DNA of 30,625 nt from a virus, in the IMG/VR virus record IMGVR_UViG_3300030090_003403, positions 1 to 30,625 of that record, one strand, 5' to 3'. The notes beneath the pieces were generated by a model. It was not told the origin of the DNA, searched no databases, and saw only the letters and a program-made list of their open reading frames with translations. A program made the translations under genes and the position numbers. Shown here one piece after another: positions 1 through 6,325 of the stretch; the first letter of the stretch is position 1; each line of letters opens with the position of its first letter.

Positions 1-110
1 AAGGTAGACCAACTAGGCTTAAGCTAGCTTTAAAAGCATGGGGCTTTGGTTCTAAAGAAGCCGCACGTAACTTTGCCGCACGTCACAAGAAAAAGAAAGG
101 AAAAAAATAA
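1..110 (+). CDS. C-terminal end of a small basic protein, cut by the window edge
   Basis: An open frame enters from the left edge (first full codon at base 3) and stops with TAA at 108-110. The 35 visible residues contain an Ala/Arg/Lys-rich stretch and end in KKKKGKK. No start codon is visible, so the true length and function are unknown. The stop codon overlaps the ATG of the next gene (TAATG), so the two are probably translationally coupled. Such lysine-rich tails are common in nucleic-acid-binding phage proteins, but nothing here identifies a family. Confidence 0.6.
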   Translation, partial: GRPTRLKLALKAWGFGSKEAARNFAARHKKKKGKK

Positions 111-235
111 TGCCAAAAGCAAAAGGTAAAAAGAAATATAGTAAAGCACAAATGAAGATAGCTAGAGTTGCTAAACCTAGAAACAAGATTACTGGTGCTG
201 ATTTTAAAAAACTTAGAAAGAAGAAAAAGAAATGA
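110..235 (+). CDS. 41-aa lysine-rich hypothetical protein
   Basis: ATG at 110 overlaps the previous stop (TAATG) and the frame ends with TGA at 233-235. The protein begins MPKAKGKKKYSKAQMKIA and ends LRKKKKK; about a third of the residues are Lys or Arg, with no Cys and no membrane segment. The next gene starts at 232 in an ATGA overlap. Unbroken coupling with neighbours on both sides argues that this short frame is real. The charge suggests binding to DNA, RNA or acidic surfaces. The function is unknown. Confidence 0.6.
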   Translation: MPKAKGKKKYSKAQMKIARVAKPRNKITGADFKKLRKKKKK

Positions 236-384
236 TAGGTAAACTTAGACCACAAATATTTTTAGCTATAGTAGTGTTAGGTATACTAGCCGCTATTGGT
301 GCATTAAAAGGTGTACCTGAACTAGCAACTGCTACAATAGGTGGCATCATAGCACTAGGAATGAAAGTACTTGAAAACGAATAA
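232..384 (+). CDS. 50-aa small membrane protein
   Basis: ATG at 232 overlaps the previous TGA; the stop is TAA at 382-384. A short basic N-terminus (MIGKLRPQ) is followed by a hydrophobic segment at about residues 9-25, then a Gly/Ala/Ile-rich second hydrophobic stretch at about 33-44, and a charged end (KVLENE). This is the outline of a small two-segment inner-membrane protein. A holin-like role is possible because it lies beside other small membrane proteins at the end of a late operon, but no lysin is visible in the window to support that. The function stays unassigned. Confidence 0.6.
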   Translation: MIGKLRPQIFLAIVVLGILAAIGALKGVPELATATIGGIIALGMKVLENE

Positions 385-478
385 AAACCAAGCAAAAAAA
401 AGATTACTAGTAAGTTCTGCTTTACTTGCAGTATGCATAGCTAGTATGATTGTAATAGGAGAAATAAACGCACGATGA
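371..478 (+). CDS. 35-aa small membrane protein with TTG start
   Basis: The frame opens with TTG at 371, inside the end of the upstream gene (14-nt overlap), and ends with TGA at 476-478, overlapping the next ATG (475) as ATGA. The N-terminus is strongly basic (KTNKNQAKKR), followed by a single hydrophobic segment LLVSSALLAVCIASMIVIG and a short tail EINAR. LAVC superficially resembles a lipobox, but the residue before Cys is Val, which is unfavourable, and only about 13 residues would follow the Cys. It fits a single-pass small membrane protein. The evidence is position and composition only. Confidence 0.4.
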   Translation: MKTNKNQAKKRLLVSSALLAVCIASMIVIGEINAR

Positions 479-1758
479 TACGTTTTTTAAAAACATTTAA
501 AGATTTTGTCTTCCCGTATGCAGCGGGCCTGGCAAAAGGGGGCCTTTTATTTGCAACATTTTTATGTGCAACAGCTGGCGCTTTAGGTTTAGCTATTACT
601 TTTATTAACCCAATTAATTTATGGTGGTCTATAGCGCCCATTAAAATACCGTATTATACAATTACGTATTCTAGTGTTATAGAATATTTAGAATTTATAC
701 AATTATATTACTGGTATAGCATAGGCATTTCTTCCGCATTAATTGTATTTGCTTATGCTATACATATAAGAAGTTTAAAACAATTGTGGAGTGGTATAAA
801 AGCAACTCCACGTGCAATTTTGTACTCCCCTATAACTACGTACAAAGAACTTGTACTATTTAGGGACTGGTTATTTGAAAAGATTGAATACCTCAACTCT
901 GAGTCAGCTAAATGGAGAAGGTTCTTTAACGTTTTAAAATCTCCTTACTCTTTATTACGCTCCTTTGGACTTTCTCCACAGCTGGCAATAGCTTTACTTG
1001 GTATTGGTACTGCGTCTGGTACTGCGGTTGCAGTAAACGAAGTAATACAAGAGCGTAGTTTTGCAAACAGTTCTCCTGGTATATACTCTGCACCATCAGA
1101 TTTACCAGATGAGGAACTTGAAAAACGTATGGCATGGCGTAAAGATAACCCTGATGACAATACTTTAAGAATTGTAGTAGGTACTGTGCCAGTAGAAACT
1201 ATATCAATATCAGACGTTAGTATTAATAACTATACTAATTCTACATTACCATCAGGAAAAACAGAGGCTTTGCTCGTAGATGGCAAGACTGTGGGTATAG
1301 ATATTGGAGAACTTGTGTATGAGCGTGTTACGTGTAAACAAATGACTGTAACTAACGTCAACGCACACAAGATAGTTATAAAAGAAAACATATCAGACGG
1401 ACAAAGTATTGCACAGACATCAGGCAATCAAAGAGATTTAAGAATATCAGGCGGATATGACATGGCTAAAGAACTAAAAACAGAGGGTGGTAGATTTGAC
1501 AGAATATGGTTAGACACAGATACGGCTACTTCAACACCTAAGATAAACAAACTTGTATTGTCAAATATCGTAACCAAAGGCGGAACTTGTGATCTTAAGA
1601 ACTTAAACGTAGGATTATTGACGATACAGTACAACGCTACGGGACATGATCAGAACTTTGCTACCAAAGAATTTACGGTAGCTACTACGACCAAGGCAAA
1701 CATATGGGAAGTAACAAACAACATTGAGGTTCTTCTCACAGAGCCACCTACCCAGTAA
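475..1758 (+). CDS. 427-aa membrane-anchored hypothetical protein
   Basis: ATG at 475 overlaps the preceding TGA. An AGGAG sequence lies further upstream (456-460) than usual, so translation may rely on coupling. Hydrophobic segments lie at about residues 20-45 (Gly/Ala-rich), 75-95 and 170-187 (AIALLGIGTASGTAVAV). The second half (about 195-427) is soluble, rich in Thr, Ser, Asn and Val, and looks beta-rich. This suggests an N-terminal membrane region and a long beta-structured domain on one side of the membrane. No enzymatic motif was seen. It could be a virion-associated or infection-stage membrane protein, but the family is not recognised. Confidence 0.75.
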   Translation: MIRFLKTFKDFVFPYAAGLAKGGLLFATFLCATAGALGLAITFINPINLWWSIAPIKIPYYTITYSSVIEYLEFIQLYYWYSIGISSALIVFAYAIHIRSLKQLWSGIKATPRAILYSPITTYKELVLFRDWLFEKIEYLNSESAKWRRFFNVLKSPYSLLRSFGLSPQLAIALLGIGTASGTAVAVNEVIQERSFANSSPGIYSAPSDLPDEELEKRMAWRKDNPDDNTLRIVVGTVPVETISISDVSINNYTNSTLPSGKTEALLVDGKTVGIDIGELVYERVTCKQMTVTNVNAHKIVIKENISDGQSIAQTSGNQRDLRISGGYDMAKELKTEGGRFDRIWLDTDTATSTPKINKLVLSNIVTKGGTCDLKNLNVGLLTIQYNATGHDQNFATKEFTVATTTKANIWEVTNNIEVLLTEPPTQ

Positions 1759-1916
1759 TGCCGTTATATGACTATATATGCAACAATGATGATTGCGAAA
1801 CTGACACTTTTGAAGTTCTTAGTAGTTACGAAGAAAAAGAAATAGCAACTTGTCCGAAGTGCCAAGAGAAAAGTAAAGATAGAAAAAAGTTTTACCAGTT
1901 TGATTTTAGATTATGA
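1758..1916 (+). CDS. FmdB-like zinc-ribbon protein, 52 aa
   Basis: ATG at 1758 shares its A with the preceding TAA (TAATG); the stop is TGA at 1914-1916. The start MPLYDYIC and the spacing of two cysteine pairs (C8 and C13, then C32 and C35 in CPKC) match the FmdB/CxxC zinc-ribbon family, whose members begin MPxYxYxC and carry two CxxC-type knuckles. The first knuckle is CNNDDC (four intervening residues) rather than CxxC, so metal binding is likely but not certain. Family members are often small regulators or of unknown role. In a phage it could be a transcription-modulating or DNA-associated protein. Confidence 0.7.
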   Translation: MPLYDYICNNDDCETDTFEVLSSYEEKEIATCPKCQEKSKDRKKFYQFDFRL

Positions 1917-2014
1917 ATAAAGTAGAGAAATTAAATAAAACACGCAAGCTACTTCGTGGAGTGCAATTAACAAAAATTCTAAATCGCAGGGTGCTTCCCA
2001 AAAGCACAAAATAA
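1913..2014 (+). CDS. 33-aa basic peptide, hypothetical
   Basis: ATG at 1913 overlaps the stop of the zinc-ribbon gene (ATGA) and the frame ends with TAA at 2012-2014. The product MNKVEKLNKTRKLLRG... is strongly basic, with about ten Lys/Arg and few acidic residues. Its support is the ATGA coupling that runs through this whole operon; there is no separate ribosome-binding site. It would be the last gene of the rightward unit before the hairpin region. It may not be expressed as a functional protein. Confidence 0.35.
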   Translation: MNKVEKLNKTRKLLRGVQLTKILNRRVLPKSTK

Positions 2015-2060
2015 AACTGTCCATACATTTTTGGAATTAGTTCTAAAATTTTTTATATTC

Positions 2061-2098
2061 AGTATGCCCTGTGGAAGTTGCATAACACAGGGCATATT
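2061..2098. terminator. Stem-loop between convergent operons
   Basis: TATGCCCTGTG (2063-2073) and CACAGGGCATA (2086-2096) form a perfect 11-bp stem around a 12-nt loop; pairs 2062-2097 (G-U) and 2061-2098 extend it. It sits between the last rightward gene (stop 2014) and the last leftward gene (stop 2143), where a bidirectional terminator is expected. There is no strong T tract directly after the stem in either direction (a T-rich run, 2050-2056, lies on the left side), so it may instead stabilise 3' ends. Confidence 0.6.
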
Positions 2099-2108
2099 AA
2101 AACGAGCA

Positions 2109-2133
2109 AGGAAAACAAGCGAGGCGTTTTCCT
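2109..2133. terminator. Second stem-loop between convergent operons
   Basis: AGGAAAAC (2109-2116) and GTTTTCCT (2126-2133) form an 8-bp stem with a 9-nt loop, 10 bp before the end of the leftward operon at 2143. On the minus strand it is the first structure met after the last stop codon. It may act with the 2061-2098 hairpin as a tandem terminator or 3'-end stabiliser. No U tract follows, so the assignment rests on position. Confidence 0.35.
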
Positions 2134-2142
2134 ATACGTAAA

Positions 2143-2526
2143 TTATATTGTCAAGTCTAAGCTAGAGTCAAGCGACTTTTTAATTCTACGTTCTTCTTTT
2201 CGTATTGGTTCTGTAATTTTTAAAAACGTAGCAAGATCTAAGGTAACTAAAGGTACTGAAACAGTTTTATTAACCTTATGAACTTGCACCACAACAGGTA
2301 TCTTGTTAGTTGACACACCCGCTTTTTTTGCTTGATCTACTGCTTTAAGTGTACGTGAACTCACGACTTTCCCAGCTTTGACTTCAATAGCAAACTTAAT
2401 TGTTTCTACATCAGGTACGTCCCCTGACTGTCTACCTGTAACTGGTATTCGTTTTGCATTTACACCATCACCACCAAACCATTCAGCAACTTTACGTTCC
2501 CAGTTTTTCCATGTACTTCTATCCAT
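2143..2526 (-). CDS. PD-(D/E)XK nuclease, Holliday-junction-resolvase-like, 127 aa
   Basis: The N-terminal part reads as a compact PD-(D/E)XK nuclease of the Hjc/VRR-NUC style. It has an early helix with Glu10, a PVTGRQSGDVPDVE segment containing Asp36 and Asp39, then a beta strand IEVK (Glu48-Val-Lys50). These are the expected metal-binding and catalytic positions. In phages such proteins cleave branched DNA during replication, recombination or before packaging. The start overlaps the stop of the helicase-loader gene (TAATG), so the two are coupled. It is the last gene of the leftward replication operon. Archaeal Hjc-type resolvases are of similar length. The fold assignment is fairly secure; the substrate is inferred. 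Confidence 0.75.
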   Translation of the reverse strand: MDRSTWKNWERKVAEWFGGDGVNAKRIPVTGRQSGDVPDVETIKFAIEVKAGKVVSSRTLKAVDQAKKAGVSTNKIPVVVQVHKVNKTVSVPLVTLDLATFLKITEPIRKEERRIKKSLDSSLDLTI

Positions 2527-3425
2527 TATCGTTCCACACTCCTTACATCAACTCCGTCCATAATTGCTAAGCTACTTACCATGTGATCTGTAAGTCTACT
2601 TACAATTGGTTTACCTACTATCTTCTCAAGTTCTTCAAGTGAGTGGTTAGTGGTAATAAGAGTACGTAGATTGATGTTGTTGTTGTATCTGTAATCTATA
2701 ATCTCATGAAATATAGCAGTCGTCCACCCTGTTGTGTATTCTCTACCTAAGTCATCTAACACTAAGTTCTGTGCAGATTTTACTTGTGAAACTAAAGTAT
2801 CTAACTCTCCGTCCCCTACTGCTCTCTGCAAATCACGTATAAGTTCGCTACTGCTATAAAACAAAACAGGTTTTTCCATACCTAAAGTTACCCAAGCTGA
2901 CGCAATTGCAAGATGTGTTTTACCTACACCTGTACGCCCATATAACGTAAGCATAGACGTACCCTCTCCTCTTGACCATTCCAAACACATATCATGTGCG
3001 TCTTTGCAATTAGGATTTAAAGATAAGTTAAAATCAGTAAAAGTTTTCTTTTCATGTAAGTTGCTCATTTGAACAAGTATTTCCTTACGAGTAGAAACGC
3101 TTGATGTTCGTGAGCAAATACATTTTACAACTTGCCCAAAATCCATATGTGTAATTGGAAAGTGAAACCCAACCCACTCTAAACCCTCACAAGTACATTT
3201 GTTTTCTCGTAAGAACTTACTTTCTAAGTCAGTAATGCGTGTTGTATGGGGTACTAAATCGCATGGTAATTTCATGCCATTAGCCCCCACAACATTACAA
3301 GAACATTTTTTATTTGTTTTCCCGAAGTTTTCTTTGATGCTCTGCGACTTTTCTTGTGTATTCGTCGATTGAGTTTGTAACTTCTGTGGAACTACCTTTT
3401 GCAGTTCGTTTGATAGTTGATCCAT
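2526..3425 (-). CDS. DnaC/IstB-like AAA+ helicase loader, 299 aa
   Basis: The C-terminal half is an AAA+ domain: Walker A GRTGVGKT (163-170), Walker B LVLDDLG (221-227), sensor-1 ITTN (257-260) and a conserved arginine in IVSRL (Arg277). This is the DnaC/IstB pattern, used to load a replicative helicase. The N-terminal third is unusual for the family in carrying CxC pairs at 41/43, 77/79 and 102/104 plus Cys55, so a zinc-binding module is likely. The ATG at 3425 is preceded by a good site (GAGGAAG), even though the start lies 116 nt inside the upstream gene. The initiator-like gene just upstream supports a replication-initiation pair. The helicase is not in the window and may be the host's. 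Confidence 0.85.
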   Translation of the reverse strand: MDQLSNELQKVVPQKLQTQSTNTQEKSQSIKENFGKTNKKCSCNVVGANGMKLPCDLVPHTTRITDLESKFLRENKCTCEGLEWVGFHFPITHMDFGQVVKCICSRTSSVSTRKEILVQMSNLHEKKTFTDFNLSLNPNCKDAHDMCLEWSRGEGTSMLTLYGRTGVGKTHLAIASAWVTLGMEKPVLFYSSSELIRDLQRAVGDGELDTLVSQVKSAQNLVLDDLGREYTTGWTTAIFHEIIDYRYNNNINLRTLITTNHSLEELEKIVGKPIVSRLTDHMVSSLAIMDGVDVRSVER

Positions 3426-4020
3426 TATTCTTCCTCGCTTTATCTAGCCAATTTCTAAAAGCTAGTTTTGGTTTTTTAGCCGTTTTATCTTCCCACCACA
3501 GAGCATATTTCTTCGCCTCACTAACCAAATCTAAATCCTTAAAGTCTTTTTCAATATCAGATATCCAACTCTGTACTGTGGGATTTTGAATATTGTCTAT
3601 TAACTTTATATCAGTTGTCAAGTCGACAACTTTTAACCATTCGGGTACGTGTATATGCGTTTTAGTAGGTTCTATCTTATGGTTATTAATATCTACTTTA
3701 GTAGATATAGTCGACGCAATAGATTTCGCCTTAAATGTGCAACCAGTTGCGGAACATGGTTCTATGATTTCGGGTGGAAGATTTAATTTAAATCCCCCTT
3801 TTACCCTTCGTACCAAATCCACTTCTTGTAGGATTTTAATGTGATGTTGCACACTTCTTTGACTTAGTGATGTCAAAGATCCAATGCGTTTAGTTGAGGG
3901 GAAACAACAACCACACGCCTTGCTGTGATCTGCAAGAGATAACAGTACAAGTTTTGTACTTGGTAGCAACCTAGGAAACAAATCAATCTCCCATGCCCAT
4001 TTTGTTGATGGTATGCTCAT
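3310..4020 (-). CDS. Winged-helix protein, putative replication initiator, 236 aa
   Basis: Residues about 15-75 (LPSTKLVLLSLADHS ... CFPSTKRIGSLTSLSQRSVQ) read as a winged-helix domain of the type at the N-terminus of phage replication proteins (lambda O/DnaD-like), with the recognition helix near SQRSVQHHIKIL. The rest is poorly conserved to the eye, with a Trp-containing helical segment (IQNPTVQSWISDIEKDFKD) and a lysine-rich tail. The order winged-helix protein then DnaC-like loader is the classic phage initiator-loader pair, which is the main reason for the call. The start overlaps the upstream gene (ATGA), and its 3' end overlaps the loader gene by 116 nt. Confidence 0.65.
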   Translation of the reverse strand: MSIPSTKWAWEIDLFPRLLPSTKLVLLSLADHSKACGCCFPSTKRIGSLTSLSQRSVQHHIKILQEVDLVRRVKGGFKLNLPPEIIEPCSATGCTFKAKSIASTISTKVDINNHKIEPTKTHIHVPEWLKVVDLTTDIKLIDNIQNPTVQSWISDIEKDFKDLDLVSEAKKYALWWEDKTAKKPKLAFRNWLDKARKNNGSTIKRTAKGSSTEVTNSIDEYTRKVAEHQRKLRENK

Positions 4021-4268
4021 TCTACTCTACGTACCCATACTTCATCTTCTTTAACAATGGTCTGATATTTTCTATCTTCCCCCTTTTCTCGCATTAGATA
4101 AGCGTCATTTACGACACTATGTCTTATACGTAGACCATTTGCTTTGTTGTCGCTAGGGATAGCGATTGCACTACCAATCGCTAAACCCCTAACTTCTTTC
4201 ATAAAGTCTTGCTGACCTGTTATTTTTTTATACTCTTTATTAAACTCTGCGTTATTAAGCACTCGCAT
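4017..4268 (-). CDS. 83-aa hypothetical protein
   Basis: ATG at 4268 (MRVLNNAEFNKEYKK) is preferred over the TTG at 4277. The frame lies inside the coupled operon, overlapping the 3' end of the upstream gene, and its stop overlaps the next ATG. The protein is charged, with a central segment GLAIGSAIAIPSD and a beta-rich end (YQTIVKEDEVWVRRVE). There are no recognisable motifs. Its place between a probable annealing protein and the initiator suggests an accessory replication or recombination role, but that is only guilt by association. Confidence 0.6.
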   Translation of the reverse strand: MRVLNNAEFNKEYKKITGQQDFMKEVRGLAIGSAIAIPSDNKANGLRIRHSVVNDAYLMREKGEDRKYQTIVKEDEVWVRRVE

Positions 4269-5055
4269 TTTCTTCAATACCTTTCACTATCTCATTTTTA
4301 AGTTCTTGACTTGCGTCATCTAACGACAGTATCCAATTAAGGTAACTCAAACCTTTTTGTACACCTGACTTTTCGTCTAGCGTAGGATCGTCAAGCACCT
4401 CTGCAATAGTTCTGCCTTTAACAAACGCCCCAAACCTAACAAAGATGAGTTCGCCGTTAGAGTTTCTATCCATTTCCATTGGTATTTCTCCGCCTGGGAT
4501 GTTGTCAGGGGATACACTTTTTGCCTCTTTCCCCGTCATCTGTTGCGTTACTTCCTTAACCATGTTTACTGTTTCTGATAAAGTGTTTCCGCTCTCAGTC
4601 TGCTCAGCAACTTTTGGGGAAGAACTTTTTACTAAGTCATCATCTTGGCTAAACAATCCGTGAGATGATGTAGCGTATCTAACCCCCATAACGTAAGCAC
4701 GTTTGTATGCCATAGCAATACCTCTTTGTCTTGCACCCGCTCTATTTCCCAACATTTCCCCACTATCCCATGTGCCTACACCAACACAATGTCTGTCAGC
4801 AGTATTCCTGTCTAACATATCAATTGTTACTGTAATCTGACTTTGCCCGTCAACCTGTACCTCACTTACATCTGACATAATGCCGTCTATTTCAAAGACA
4901 TCAGCAAGTAAACTTGCTCCATTTAACCACAAGAAATCACTTGTAGCACCTTGTATCTTGCCGTAATGCACACCCTCTTTCATGAGTTCCTGTTTAATTT
5001 CAGTTGCTCTTTCTAGTTTGGTTTGTATTTTTTCTTCTTCATTTTTATTTGTCAT
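4255..5055 (-). CDS. Putative single-strand annealing protein (ERF/Rad52-like), 266 aa
   Basis: The segment ARQRGIAMAYKRAYVMGVRY followed by ATSSHGLFSQDDD resembles the alpha-helix plus acidic tail of phage single-strand annealing proteins (ERF/Sak/Rad52-like), where an Ala-rich basic helix is followed by a DDD-type motif. Upstream, TVTIDMLDRNTADRHCVGVG looks like the beta strands of such a fold. The C-terminal part is acidic and flexible, as in many of these proteins, where it contacts SSB. The ATG at 5055 has a strong site (AAGGAG). Association with a resolvase-like nuclease and replication genes supports recombination, but the fold assignment is by eye. Confidence 0.5.
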   Translation of the reverse strand: MTNKNEEEKIQTKLERATEIKQELMKEGVHYGKIQGATSDFLWLNGASLLADVFEIDGIMSDVSEVQVDGQSQITVTIDMLDRNTADRHCVGVGTWDSGEMLGNRAGARQRGIAMAYKRAYVMGVRYATSSHGLFSQDDDLVKSSSPKVAEQTESGNTLSETVNMVKEVTQQMTGKEAKSVSPDNIPGGEIPMEMDRNSNGELIFVRFGAFVKGRTIAEVLDDPTLDEKSGVQKGLSYLNWILSLDDASQELKNEIVKGIEENASA

Positions 5056-5476
5056 TAGTGTTCTCCTTAACGCTAATAGATTTTGTTGTTTTTACTGTGC
5101 ATTTCTCAATGCGTTCTGCTACTTCGCCACCTTGTAACATGAGTTTGTTTACTTCCGTAAGCATTACTCTTTCTGGTTCTGTAACAATCTTGTTGCGTTC
5201 TGGTCTTATACACGCCTCAAGTTCCTCTTGATCAACCCAACCATCGCCAATGGCTACACGAAGATCATCAGGATTAATAGTTTTAGTTAAGCTACGTTTG
5301 ATCGTATTTCTCCCGCCAACAAGCATGGTTGCCATGTTGGTATCGGAAGAAAGTTCGTCAAAATATTGCATGATTGTAACCTCTAACTCTTCTATTTCTT
5401 TCTTCATTTCGTTTAACTTTTTCTTCTTGCTTGTAAGAATGTCAGCAGTCAAATCAATTTTGTCTTTACTCCACAT
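5045..5476 (-). CDS. 143-aa coiled-coil hypothetical protein
   Basis: ATG at 5476 (MWSKDKIDLTAD) has an AAAGGAG site eight bases upstream; an earlier ATG at 5494 would include that site in the coding sequence and is not chosen. Residues about 10-45 (KKKKLNEMKKEIEELEVTIM) are a clear amphipathic coiled coil. A middle region (GGRNTIKRSLTKTINPDD...WVDQEELEACIRPER) and a second charged helical end follow. It overlaps the annealing-protein gene slightly and is cotranscribed with it. It may be an oligomerising accessory protein of replication or recombination, but no family was recognised. Confidence 0.65.
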   Translation of the reverse strand: MWSKDKIDLTADILTSKKKKLNEMKKEIEELEVTIMQYFDELSSDTNMATMLVGGRNTIKRSLTKTINPDDLRVAIGDGWVDQEELEACIRPERNKIVTEPERVMLTEVNKLMLQGGEVAERIEKCTVKTTKSISVKENTNDK

Positions 5477-5478
5477 AA

Positions 5479-5742
5479 TTACACTCCTTTCCATTTCTTT
5501 CTAAGGATTTCTACACCCTCTTTTTTATTGAACTCTTCTACACTCATTGTGCTTGTAAGATGACTACCCAATACTCTGATGTCATACACAATTGTTTGTA
5601 ATGCCTCACGTATAGATAAAGGTAACTCGTACGCTATTTCTATGTCCGTATCTTTGAGTGCATTATTAACCTCATCTATGAGTTCCCAATCGCCCAACTC
5701 TATTATGTCGTTGACAACTGCGTCTTTCCACTCATTACTCAT
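5479..5742 (-). CDS. 87-aa acidic hypothetical protein
   Basis: ATG at 5742 lies 8 nt inside the end of the upstream gene. The product is acidic and helical (WKDAVVNDIIELGDWELIDEV...), with a short basic end KKWKGV and no cysteines. It ends just before the ribosome-binding site of the next gene. Operon position and frame integrity support a real gene. Size, charge and lack of motifs would fit a small protein-protein adaptor or inhibitor, but no function can be assigned. Confidence 0.6.
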   Translation of the reverse strand: MSNEWKDAVVNDIIELGDWELIDEVNNALKDTDIEIAYELPLSIREALQTIVYDIRVLGSHLTSTMSVEEFNKKEGVEILRKKWKGV

Positions 5743-6247
5743 CTTTGTCTAGCCCCTCTCTTATGTCTTTGACAATGCCTGACAACGCCTCTATCATTCC
5801 GTATCTTCTTGTCCAACTCGCCAACTCACTCTTGGCTTGTAGTATAAGACTTTCGTGTATGTCAGGTGTAGTAGTAATGACTGTCTTGTCTGTGTACGCT
5901 CGTCCATTTTCCGTCGGCACACTAAGTAAGTGCATACTTGCAATCTCATTGTCCCACTTGTCTACGTTAATAGTGATTATGTTCCCTAATATACTTCTTG
6001 CTATTTGCAGTCTGTACTTGTGTGCGTACTCCTCTGAAGTATCGGAAAAACATTCTCCTAGTGGACTTTTTGGATTGTGATAGCTTTCTTCAACAACCAT
6101 TTCAGGTGTAATAAACCCGCCATTTTTGTTCCTGATTTTTTCTATATGTAGTGCTATCTTGCCTACATCTAGTTTGTTTATACCCTCTTGGCTAAGTACG
6201 ATATTACTTTTCCATTGGTACGTGTTTTTAGTTTTAGTTTTTGGCAT
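5735..6247 (-). CDS. 170-aa conserved-type phage hypothetical protein
   Basis: First gene after the 6285-6313 promoter. The ATG at 6247 follows a purine-rich AAAGGGGG site. The middle has a pattern I associate with an uncharacterised phage/prophage family: an ITPEMVVEESYHNPKSPLGE segment, an acidic stretch, then YAHKYRLQIARSIL, and a C-terminal helix ending ELASWTRRYGMIEAL. In such proteins the segments look like a small winged or helical domain followed by a long helix; their role is unknown to me. A DNA-binding or regulatory role is plausible as the opening gene of a replication operon. Confidence 0.65.
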   Translation of the reverse strand: MPKTKTKNTYQWKSNIVLSQEGINKLDVGKIALHIEKIRNKNGGFITPEMVVEESYHNPKSPLGECFSDTSEEYAHKYRLQIARSILGNIITINVDKWDNEIASMHLLSVPTENGRAYTDKTVITTTPDIHESLILQAKSELASWTRRYGMIEALSGIVKDIREGLDKDE

Positions 6248-6284
6248 ACGTCCCCCTTTGAACTTGCCCGTTGTTTATAAGTAA

Positions 6285-6313
6285 ATACTATCATATATTA
6301 TAAATAGTATCAA
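6285..6313 (-). promoter_or_regulatory. Leftward promoter with overlapping inverted repeat
   Basis: On the minus strand TTGATA (6308-6313) and TAGTAT (6285-6290) are separated by 17 bp, a good sigma70-type arrangement 38 bp upstream of the 6247 start. ATACTAT (6285-6291) and ATAGTAT (6304-6310) form a perfect 7-bp inverted repeat that covers the -10 and part of the -35, so a dimeric regulator bound here would block polymerase. It would drive the replication operon 6247 to 2143. Confidence 0.6.
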
Positions 6314-6325
6314 TCCATATCTAAG

